A DNA stretch of 64,000 nt from NCBI RefSeq assembly GCF_954871325.1, contig NC_088778.1:13233666-13297665 (forward strand), in the 5' to 3' direction. Below, in pieces: positions 35,455 through 47,500 of this stretch; the stretch's first letter is position 1, and each line of letters opens with the position of its first letter. The DNA comes from Gordionus sp. m RMFG-2023 (Eukaryota > Nematomorpha > Gordioida > Chordodea > Parachordodidae). The notes under the pieces are model-generated. The model did not search any database. It had not been told where the DNA came from and saw only the letters and a list, made by a program, of their open reading frames with translations. Both the position numbers and the translations under genes were made by a program.

Positions 35455-35515
35455 ATGGCTCAAGATATTAAATTATTTCCAGTGTATATTGGAACTGATA
35501 CTGGAATAATTAAAG
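35455..35515 (+). CDS. WDR74: WDR74 exon 1
   Basis: ATG to donor GTATAT; encodes MAQDIKLFPVYIGTDTGIIK plus the first base of Gly. Confidence 0.9.
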
Positions 35516-38500
35516 GTATATAATAATCTTTTCAAACATTAATTTTTTTGAAGGAATAAATCTGAAAGATAATAATGTAGAAAATATTGTTGGTCAGATA
35601 CACAATAAAAGTATAAATATTTTAAAATTATTTTGGGCCAATAAGCAAAAAAATAAAGTAGAAAATTTTAAGCATTACAAAATTATTTCTTTTAAAGATT
35701 TTAGTTATTTATAAAGATGGATATTTATATACTTATGATGAGCTATCAAAAAATATTAAAAATATTGGTAATCTAAATCCTCATAATAAAGAACTTATTT
35801 CAATAAACAGGCATGAGAAGTAAAAATAATCATCTAATTCTATCCATATCTCAATTAATATAGATTTTATATTGTTTGTTCAGTGCATGATATAGAAATA
35901 TGGACTAAGGAATTTGTTAAAATTGTTTACAAATTATTTAATTATATAACTTATGTATAATCTAGGCCAATATAACATTTAAAAATATCTCTTGTATAAG
36001 CCAAAGTCACCAACCAAATAATCTATTTGCTATTGGAGGAAAAGAAAATGATTTAAAGATATATAATATTAAATATCTTACTATGAAGGAACCCAATTTA
36101 ATTCCTATTTTTGAAGCAAAAAATGTAATAATTATTAATATCCTTTATAAATCTATTTGAATTCAATATTTTAAAAATCTTATCACTATTGTATTAATTT
36201 TTAATATTTAAACTTGAACTAATAGAAAACTAGGATGGACTACTATGGTAAGATAACATAATACCCAGTAGACTATCATATTATATAAATTTATAGTTTC
36301 AAAATCAATAAGATATAATAATTTTCTACATTAAGGATATAATAATAATCAATTTTTAGTATTATTTGCTTTTTAAAATAATACTTTATTATATTTCATC
36401 CAAACATTTTTTTAGTTAAATTTTCTCAATAAACCTCTTTGTTAATATAATAATTTATTGATTAACTACATAATATAGTATCTATGCCTGCTTTATTTCC
36501 TGGCACAGCTGTTTCTTTAACTTCTGATTAAATTGAATAGTCCTTAATCTGTCTGTGGGTTTTTTCCATTTCAAATGTGAATCATAATTTTGACATTGTC
36601 TCTCATTTGCTTTTCAATCTACAGTTAGTCCAGTTTTTTTATGTCATTCAAAACATCTTTTGATATAATTTTCTATATTGATATCACACCTGGGCCACAT
36701 TACATTTTTACCAGGATGCCCCTGATGAATTATTTCTATCACTGCATTCCTTAATTTATTGGGTATCATCAATCTTCCATTCTATGATGTCATGGTTGAC
36801 AGATAGCTCTTCCCATCGATTATAGGAACTAACCATTTCTTTATCTTTATGACAATCCAAACTTTGCTGAATATGCTGTCCTATATTTTGTTATTGTTAA
36901 GTCCTGCTTTGACTCTTTTCATAAACTATTTTCTGAAAAATGCATGTCATCCAAATTTATTCTTCAAATCTCTAAGGCATTTTAGGAATTTTGATTCTTT
37001 TCCATCCAATATTGGTAGCCACGATTAGTGTTCTTAAAAAGTCGAGATCTTACGACTTGCAACTCAAGTCATATTTATAAAAAACGGCTTTGACTCAAGC
37101 CAATCAAGGAGACATAAGCCGACCCTATTGATTGGCTAACTTGCTCACATCGCTTAGTCAACTCGCTGGGTCTGCTCAATTTTTTGTTTTTTATTTATAA
37201 TTATAATTTTTAATATTTATTTTTTTACATATATTTTGTAAAATGACTCCATTTGAGTCAATTTTTATAAACGGCCAACTCAATGCCTTGTAAATTGCTA
37301 AATTTTGGGTTACTGGTATGAGTAAAAATTATAAAAAGACATTATTTTCATTTTATAAGAATATTAATGTTGAAACCAAAAATGGCTCTGTACCCTAATT
37401 TGGCTTCAGGGATTTTAAACTTAATTTGGTGGAAATTTGGATAACATGAATAAGCTGGCTCAGGAGTTGGCTCAAGATTAGGAATTAGCTCAAGCCGACT
37501 TTTGAGCCAAAATTTATTTATTTGTAATTAGTGTTGTTAAACGGCTGATCCAAGTTGGCTTAGCCCTATACTCAGCCAGTTTTTGAGTTGAAAAATTGAC
37601 TCAGGCTAAAGCCAGCTCATTGAAACATATGAGTCTACTGGTGGCTCAAGCTGGCTCAGAATTTGTTTCAAGCCGACTCAGGAGTGAGCTTGATTTCATG
37701 AACCGAAATCTATTTATACCTGGGGTAATAATAATCGGGGCGGGTTTCAACCTCTTTTAGAAAATTGACAGACATGTTTTATATAAGGGGTCAATTTTCC
37801 TCTTAAAGCATACCAAATAAAACAAAACTAGATTTAAAGCGATAAAGCCAACAAAGTTTTAAATATTTTTTTTACTATTTCTTTGTAAAAATGTGTTTGA
37901 AATTTTTTTTTTATAATATTAAATTTTTTCCTCACAACTTTGTCATTTTTTCCATAGAGCATGATACATATACATAAATAATTATATTTTAAAAATACAT
38001 TAGGCGATTTTAAAAAAAACAAAGCCTGAATGGATTTTTCAACTCAAAAAATGGCTGAGTTTAGGATAATGCCAGCTTATTTCAGTTATAACACACTACT
38101 TTCTAATAAAGCTGTGCCGATCCACATATTTTTCACCGATCCGATCCGCTATTTCCCGATATTGCTTCAAAATTGATCCGATACCGATCCGATATTTTTA
38201 CTGATTTTTAATCACCCCCGTTTAAACCAAATGTAATTAAGAAATTAATATTTTTTATGCAAAAAATCGAATTATGAATTTAATTTATTTATTTCTACAA
38301 TTAAGACTAATAAAAAAATATATATTTAATAATATATCCATTTTATGTTGGAATAATAAAATTGTAATATTTAATATATAAAATTATAATATTTAATATA
38401 TAAAATTATAATATATTAGATTTTTTTAATATATATGAGAGCCTCTAGATTTTCTGGGAATAAGCTTCTACGATATGGACTATCTATATCTTCTGCCGTA

Positions 38501-41500
38501 CTGATGGCAGACTCAGATGATTCTGTAAATAACGCATTTTGCAAAATTATCTTTGTCTTTTGTAAAATATTTCCATAATTCAGATACCATATTTAAAAAA
38601 ATTCTTTTATTTAAAGTATAAATAAAAAAATTGGCGTTATTTAAAAAGATTTAAAATAAATAAAACTTTGGGTGTACCTTTCTATTTTTATAAAAAAAAA
38701 CTTTTAAAATATTATAAATCTATTTTAATGAAGAAATAAAATTTAGAAAATGTTATAATAATGTAAAATAAATATACATAAAATAAAATAACAAAAAAAA
38801 GAAAAGTAAAAAGATCGGTTCGGGTTTTTACAAGTATCGGAAAATAAAATAACAAAAAAAAGAAAATTAAAAAGATCGGATCGGGTTTTTACAAGTATCG
38901 GTCCGATCCGATATTTTCGGAACGCTAAATATCGGTACCGATCCGATCCGTTTAATATCGGCACAGCCTTACTTTCTAACATACCTATGGTCTATAAACA
39001 CTATTTGATTATTGAAAAATATTATTAATATTTACATCAAATTTTATCAAAAAATAAAGAAATAATATACTTCATTTCTATTGACAAGCGGGGAAGGTCT
39101 TGCCCTGAGAATTGTTATGTCACTCTATTAGTCGGTATTTGGGATGATAATGCTTCGATAGTCAACTATATTAGCAGAGAATCGGAGTTAAAGGTCTCAA
39201 AAAGTCTTTTTTTTTGCTTTTTACTGATGTTAAATAATTAGTTTTAAATTTAAAACTAAATATGATTAAATATTAATCTAATATCAATAGCTAAGTTAAT
39301 AATTGATAATTAAGGCGAAACATCAAAATTAATTTTTTTTAAAATATGGGTCATCTTATGGTCAGTTCAAAATTTGAAATTAATATTTCGAAATGAATAT
39401 GATCTCCGATTTTTAATTTTTTTAAGAAATATTATCCGTTTACTATTTTTTTAATATTTTTTCAACAATTAGCATGGCTGGATATTTATTTAAAAAAATA
39501 TTGGAATTTTTATATTTTAAAAAAATAGATGACGCTATATATAATAGTTTTAATATGTTAAAATTCATTATTTTTATTGATTAAAAATATTTTAATGTAT
39601 AATATATCATAAAATTCGATTATATAACTTTGTAAGCCTTATTTCCCTGAGATATTCGCAGGATAAAAAAATTTTAATAATTTTTTTAATATTTTAATGT
39701 AAATTAAAAAATTCGACAAGCACACCAAAAAAGCAGGATTAAAGGAGTGCAGGAAAATTATTAAGAAAAAATCGAAAATCACATTAATTACCAGACCTAC
39801 CCCTCCCCCCATCCACACCCACAGACTAAGTTATACCCATCAAGACCAAGAATGTTATGAAATTGTCATTATCTTAAATTATTAAAATAACCAGAGATAA
39901 AGAAAATTTCGAAGATTTTGAAAAATTTTTTAAGCAATAAAAATAACAAAAAATTAACTTTATAAAATTTTGGGTATCAAATGAATTTGAGCATTATCTA
40001 TAAAAAAAAAATTTCTGATCAAAGTCTTTGAATTTTGAGCAAATGTTTAACACTGAAAAAATTAATAAAAATAAACTGATTAGCAAAATTAGGCTGCATT
40101 CAAAGTGAAGATGGATCCGTTTTTTACATACGTACCGTCAAAAGTCAATCTCATTAAAAATGATATATATGTTCATAGTGCGTCCGTTCCGAAATCTAAA
40201 AGATTAGTTGCCAGAGTTAGTCTTCAAAGGTCAAATAAAAATCAAATCCTAACCCCATTAGAATTATATATAAAGAAAATATTAATGGGTATCCAATCAA
40301 TAATATATCGAAGGGGAATTAGCCCTTTATAAAAGACTTAATTCTGCACTGCTCATATATGGTACCCAATAAATTTACGTTCCCATTGATCAAAATAGAC
40401 TAAAAACCAAAATATATTCAAATTCCAAAAAAATATAATATAAAGTTTCGTTTTTAAATGAGAAAATTATATTTAAAAATATTAATAGATATGTTACATG
40501 TGTATATGATGACAAATGGTGGTTAGGATTTATAATCGATACAAATGAAAAAATAAAAATCCGATTTTTACACCCTTGTGGATCTTTAGCCTCATTTAAA
40601 TTTCCTCTGATAGATGATATTTTAGTGTTGCTCAAATCTCATATTCTCTCGTGGTCAATCCTTCTACTCCCACCGGTCGAATATATATATTATCTCCTGA
40701 AGAAATCTCACAAACTAGCCAGTCTTTGTATTTCTTTAGATGAAGTAAGATTAAATTAATTTATAAACTATCTTAATTAGGCAAAATTTGTGAAGATTTT
40801 AAAAATTTCATGATCTGAATTACAAATAAATATATATAATGCACATTGTAATCGATTGTATGATATATAGAGTGTTGTGATGATTTAATGAAACATATTG
40901 ACGATTAAATTAAAACCCATCCATATAAAATAATTTTCTTTGCAAAACTAATTAAAATACAACAAAGCATTATTGAAAATTTTTTTATTACTGCTTTTGT
41001 TATTTTAATTATTTTTGCAAAGAAAATAATTTTATATGGATGAGTTTTAATATAATCGTCAATATGTTTCATTAAATCATCACAACACTGTATATATACA
41101 TTAAACAATAAAAAAAATTTAACATATTAAAACTATTATATATAGCGCTATCTATTTTTTTTAAAGAACAAAAATCGCAATATTTTTTTAAATAAATATC
41201 CAGCCATGCTAATTGTTGAAGAAATTATTAAAATAATAGTAAACGGATAATATTTCAAAAAAATAAAAATCGGAATTCATATTCATTTTGAAATATTAAT
41301 TTCAAATTTTCAACTGACTATTAGATAACCCATATTTAAAAAAAATTAATTTTGATGTTTCCACCATTCAAAAAAAAATGTGTTTACAGATTTTTTCGCA
41401 ATTATGTGAATATGAAATTTCCATATAGTCTGACATCAATCTTTCTTAAAACAAGCGTCTCTTAGTGCAATACCATACCAGGTGCGCGAAAGTCGTATCC

Positions 41501-44500
41501 AGTCTCTCTCCGCACCAGCTTCCACTAAGCTGGTGCCCCTATCCTCCACCATATTGACAAGCGGGGAAGGTCTTGCCCTGAGAATTGTTATATCACTCTA
41601 TTAGTCGGTATTTGGGATGATAATGCTTCTATAGTCGTCGTATTGAGATAAATTAGTAGGGTATTAGTTCAGTTCAAATATAAGGATTTAAATAAAAATT
41701 AAACATGCAAAATGGTATATTTATTGAATTGCAATACAAAAATAGTTGAATGTCAAAAACTGATATATTTTATAATAAGATCTCTTTTTTTTATCAAAAG
41801 TAAATAAATTATGTATATATATATCATATAAATAACGTTTTCTATATACAATCAACATATAGAAGTTTAATTTAATATATCACACGATAGCCTTAAACCG
41901 TCATTATCTAAAATGTAAAAGTATATTAGCCTTAACACAATAACTAATACGAATATGTAACAATTTCTTCGAAAAAAACATCTTAATAAATCTAAAATAA
42001 AATAAAATTTGAGCAATCTTCCCAAAAAAATTTTAAAAAAATTCCAAGAGATTATCTGCAAAAAAATCCAAAAAGATTTCAAACAGTTGAAAGATAAATT
42101 TTTATATCTAAAAAATAAATAATTATTATGTATAAAATTTAGAAAAAAAAATATTAAAAAAAATATCAGGAAACCAGGGATGTGAACTCTTAGACAAAAA
42201 AAAGGGTCAAGGACCGGGTTCAGGGAACATAAAAATAATGACTCAAAATAAGATTTTTTTTCCATTTATTATATTTCAATATATACATATTCATAATTTA
42301 CAAATGTAATTTATATTAAATGTTTTATTCAATCGCACAATCATAATATCTTCTAAAATATCATCCTTGAGATTTCCACGTAAATTAGACAATATATATT
42401 TCAAAAAAATTCACGTTTTACCCTTACCTAAAATAGATAGTTATCTTTATAAAATTATTGTATTTGTGTCGCCCAGCCATGAAGATTCTCGATAAGATAT
42501 ATAATTCTCGATATATATTGAAGAATTTTCTTCCAGAATTTTAAAATATTTGTATCCTTATTTATTCCCTTTACTTCTGAGAACTTTTCTATTAAAGATG
42601 CAATAGGCATTTTTTGATCCTCCTTTTTATCTGATGATAATTTGATTTTTTTTTTCTCTATCTAAAAGTAAAATTCCAAGATCATCAATGTTGCTATCAT
42701 AATTATTATTATCACTACAACCAGTATGTAATATTGTAGTGTACAATATATTGTAAATAATGGAGTTTTGCGTATGCCATAAATCCTTAAGATAAAGTTT
42801 TGCGTATGCCATAAATTTTTAAGATGGTCTTTAGCCATTTGTTTTTGCTCAATACTCAATAAAACATGATATCGAAGGTCTAAATATATAGAAGCGCATT
42901 CTACACTATTTTGCAAATATTTGTTGCTCTCGAATTTTCATGTTTTTAATATTTCGTATAAAAAAGACTGTAAATTTTTCTAAATCTAATCGGCATCTAA
43001 TCCATATGCCATAAAAATCAAATAAACATAATTGTTCTAATTGTAATCTTAATATTGTTATTTTTAAAGGAACTAATACACTAGTAAGGTCTTTATTTGG
43101 CACAATCATCTTGCATTCCGACAAAATGACTTCAAATGCTCCTATAATAAAATCATTACTGAAATCTTTCAAACTTAATAATCATTCTAGCATCATACAA
43201 ATTGAGGACCAACGTGTTGTGCATTATCATTTAAATTAAAATATTACTACTTGCACTACAAAATAATTCACTTTCAAAATAATTGACGTATTTCTCTAAC
43301 ATAGCATATTAATAAATTTACATAATTAAATATCATTACCTATATTAGAAAATAATTTATGATATCAATCTCTAAATAAAATGGAAATCCAGGAAAAAAA
43401 TTGAAAGAAAAACGCGAAGATAAAATAAATTATTCGACAAAAAAAGGTTAATAAAATCTAAAAATATTTTTATTTTTAAAAATATGACACCTAGAACCTT
43501 AGACCCTCTACTTTTAAAAAGGTTCGGGTTCAGGCAAAATACAGGAGGGTTCGGGTTCACATTCCTTCAGGAAACTAAATTTTATTTTTATTTATATATG
43601 TCTTAAATATTGATTTGTAATTATTTAATAAAAAGAAAGTATATTTGTTGTTATTATATGTGTCTTAAATATGATTAAAATAATATAAAAGCCCTCCAAT
43701 GAAATAATAACAATGCAATATAATATTTTTTATTATTCTTGATCACTGTAAAAATTGAATAGTATATCAAAAATAATTTTAACAAGTTTTTTCTTTCCCC
43801 TTTCTGATTTTTTTGCAAGGGCTTGCTCAAGCATAACATTGATCCAATAATTTGTTGATAATCTTCTTTCCTTCATTTTTTCTGTTTCAAGAATTTGTTC
43901 AAATAAATCTAGTTTAAAATTAATAAATATATTTAGAAATGCAAATTACCTTGATCAATATCCCTCTTTTTAATTAATTTTTTGCAAGATAAATTTTATC
44001 CTATACTAGTTGATGGTGATGCTAAATATATATAATATTATTTATATAAAATATGACAATCATTCCTTAAAATTGTAGATTCACTTTGACTAGTCTCTAT
44101 GCATGGGATTTCAACAGCTATGCATAAATAAAATCTTAACAAAAATTAGTATATATACCATCTTCATATTGATAATTTTCATTACCATTCATTTGTTCAA
44201 ACATTGCTCTAGCAGTATTTGCTTCATCAATTTTAGATATAACAGGATTTGTTTTTTTCGAATTGATATACTGCCATTAGTTTTGATTTAATATGACTTA
44301 AAATATAATAAAAGGTTTTCTATAAATACAAAATTTCAATTTAGATTATACAATGAAATATATACTTTGGTTAATCTCATATAATTTTAAAACTTTTCAG
44401 GATTGTTTATAAGTTTTGGGAATAGTACTGAGAACTCTCCTTCCTCTTTTTTCTAACATTCAGATTATTTCTTCTCCTTTTCATATAAGGATATAATAGG

Positions 44501-47500
44501 AATAATTTTAAAGTTGTCTTGTTTTTTAAAATATGCTTGTCGCAACTGCTATGAATGCTATGTCGCTTACGACACATCAGCTCCTCTGTCGTTTAATGTC
44601 GTGTCGTATTTGTTTAGTGCCGTTGTCGCTCTCTACTGCGAATGCACCCACTCGCCTAATTATTTTTATTTTATTAACATTAACTTTTTTCATTTGTCTT
44701 ACATTACCATAAATAATTAGTATAAAATAATAGTTTAAAAAAATTACATTAGGCGATAAAAAATTCAAAATAAAAATATAATATTACGATGATGAAAAAT
44801 GAATCGGACTTTTAATAAGAATTTAATCGTAAGTTAATGCAAAAATTTATTATTTTTTATTGTAAAAAAATATTCTACAAATAATATTATCACCTTATTT
44901 CTTACAAGAATTTTAGAATATATCTATTTAATATTACATTTAAACATTTTTGTACAGCCCGAAAAATATTAGGCTCGACCAAGCCCTAACGGAAATGATT
45001 TTTATACAAGGATTTCCTCGTTTTGAGCCGATTTTTAAAAACGACTAACTCAATATTTTAGTTAGAAAAATATTGCCTAAGCCTCGAGATTTCGATAGAC
45101 CTTTGTTCCTTCTATGAGCAGTCAGACTTACGTAATATTTTTCTGGATAAAATATTGAGTTAGCCATTTTTAAAAATCGTCTCAAAACTAGCCGTTTAAC
45201 AACACTAGTTTCGACACGAGGTTTAGGCAATTTTTTTCTGGCTAAAATATTAAGTTAGCCGTTTTTAAAAATCGAAACGTTTAACACCAGGTAGAGTAGA
45301 GTTTTTTTTAAATATATTTACTTGTAGTTATCAATAGCCACCTCAAAGTTCTGAAACAACTTAAGCTATCCCACTCATGCCCATCGAGCTAGCTTGATTC
45401 TGAATACATTTTTTCACTCAAAACTTGGCGGTAGAACACTTATTCTACAAAATTATATTCGTAAAATGTCTCAATCACTTGTAAATAAATTTCGGCTCAA
45501 AAGTCGGCTTGAGCTAATTCCTGAGCCGGCTTGAGCCAACTCTTGAGCCAGTCGACTCATATGTCTCATTGAGCTGACTTGAGCCTAAATCAATTTTTCG
45601 ACTCAAAAACTGTTTAGGACTAAGCCGACTTGGCTCAGCCGTTTAACAACACTAATCACAAATAAATAAATTTCGGCTCAAAAGTCGGCTTGAGCTAATT
45701 CCTGAGCCGATTTATTAAGTTCATGTTATCGGGTCCATAACCATTTTTAGTTTCTACATAAATATTCTTATAAAAAATGGAAATAACGTCTTTTTATAAT
45801 TTTTGTTCACATTAATCAGTAACCCACAATTTAGCAATTTACCAGACATTTGAGTTAGCCGTTTATAAAAATCAGTCGGTTACGTAAAAAAATAAATATA
45901 AAAACTATAATTTACCTATATATAAAAAAACTAAAATTATTGAGCCGACTAATGCGGCTCATTTACTCGAGTCAGAGTCGTTTTTTCAACTATTAACTAG
46001 GCGCGAGTCGCAACTAAGTCGACTTGGTTTAGCCGTTTAACAACGCTAGCCATGATAATGCATCCATGATCACACTTTTACTTTTAGGCCTATATTCTAT
46101 TAGGAATACATAAGAAGTCATTTTCCAGGCTCAACAAGTCAAACGATTATTAAATTTTAGGTAGATCTTGCTTCTCCCCAAAGCAATCGCCCTAATGGTT
46201 TGTGATCATAGACGATAGTGTTTCTGATTAGTTTTGTAGTTCCGTCTACTAATTGATATAACAACACAATCCCTAATCCTGAATCACAAAATTATTGGCA
46301 ACTGCGCACTATAAGGAATTAACGTTTCCTCAGATGACAATAATTTTTTAACCTTCAAAGAAATTTTGTTCCTCTTTCTTCCATCGCCAAGGTACTTTCA
46401 CGCTAGTTAATCTATAAAGCGCAGCTTTACTAAGTATATTTTGAATAAAATGTTCATGATAATTCACGATTTCCAGAAAAGATTTAAGTTGTATATTCTT
46501 AGATTTTGGTGCATTCCGAATAGCCTTCACCTTTTCTGGGTTAGGATGTATACGGATTTATCAATAATCACCCCTAAAAATAATATAATATGAATTTTTG
46601 TAAAAATTGAATTTGGTAATTTCGCCTTAAGACATCTGTCTAACACGATTCGCAAATTTTTTATATGCTCCTTATCGTTTCGACCAGAAATAATTACGTC
46701 ATCTAAGTATGCACCGGTCATTTGACAATTTTTAACAACTCATTCCTAATGTTCGTCGTTAATGAATATACCCCTTATGAGTCGTTATCAGGAAAATCTT
46801 CTGAGACTTCGATTCTACTTCCACCTATAAGTACATATCCTTTAGATCTATCACGGTAAATTTACGACCACCTTGGATTTTCTCTATCAAATCGTTTATG
46901 GTAGGAATAACATGACGGTCATACAATAAGCACGGATTAAGCGTAACTTTAAATTCAGCGCAAATTCGAATATCGCCATTACTCTTGCACACATTTGCGG
47001 TTGGCGTTGACCACTGTACTCTAGTTGTAGTTGAATTAATCTTTCCCATAATTCCCGCAGCCAGTAGTCGGTCTAATTCCATTTCAATTGTTTTGCTAAG
47101 TGGAAATCGTATTTAAGGGCTGGAAACGATCTTGATACAGCTGTATCCTTTAAATATATTCGCACCACAAAATCACATATAAGTCCCATCTTATCATCGA
47201 AAATTGCTTCTTTTTTTCCGAATCTACTGCTACCTTTTTTTTGTCAATAGGGATATTCGATGTTTAGATTGGTCCAGCGGAACATCCTTAACCCAATTCC
47301 GCACTTGTTTTATTATATCTTGATAAGGCTATCCTAAATTGAACGCTACTATCCATGGTAGTCCGAAAGAGGTACCTAATAAGTGTTCATTATTACCACA
47401 GATAAGGTCCTTGTCCGTGATCCCGTTAACTTGTTTCTCGCCCTTAACATCAAACGGATAGTCACCATATGCGGCCAATGGACAGGTTGGCTTAATTTTT

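Larger units (their letters stand above)
39079..41636. repeat. Composite fold-back region bounded by 85-bp direct repeats
   Basis: 39079-39163 and 41552-41636 are near-identical direct repeats (TATTGACAAGCGGGGAAGG start; two differences seen). Inside, 39310-39580 and 41110-41375 are inverted copies of each other (AATTAGCATGGCTGGATATT and inverse). A palindromic MITE and a Harbinger-like scrap lie between. No coding sequence recognised. Confidence 0.8.
37026..46048. mobile_element. Second giant (9.0-kb) hAT-like element with long inverted arms
   Basis: Left end TAGTGTTCTTAAAAAGTCGA, right end inverse of TAGCGTTGTTAAACGGCTAA. Flanks GCCACGAT (37018-37025) and GCCATGAT (46049-46056) agree at seven of eight bases. 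The ends continue into inverted arms of several hundred bp, rich in CAAGCCGACT / AGTCGGCTT motifs, each holding a second inner TIR (TAGTGTTGTTAAACGGCTGA at 37530; inverse ending 45653). Nested inside are a miniature hAT (38107-38971), a composite fold-back region (39079-41636) and another hAT (42175-43567). No transposase of its own family. The whole lies in the WDR74 intron. Confidence 0.78.

Noticed and set aside
36216-36238. 22-bp exon-like patch (acceptor AATAG, donor GTAAGA) in WDR74 intron 5
   Set aside because: Exon 5 joins exon 6 in phase and restores the conserved AKN-x-x-ND-x-LD motif; inserting this patch would break the frame and register.
41867-42265. 132-codon minus-strand ORF
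   Set aside because: Crosses the target duplication and TIR of the hAT at 42175 and is Phe/Ile/Leu-rich only; chance reading.
44514-44768. Overlapping plus and minus ORFs in a less A+T-rich patch
   Set aside because: Neither has a recognisable motif and they are mutual shadows.
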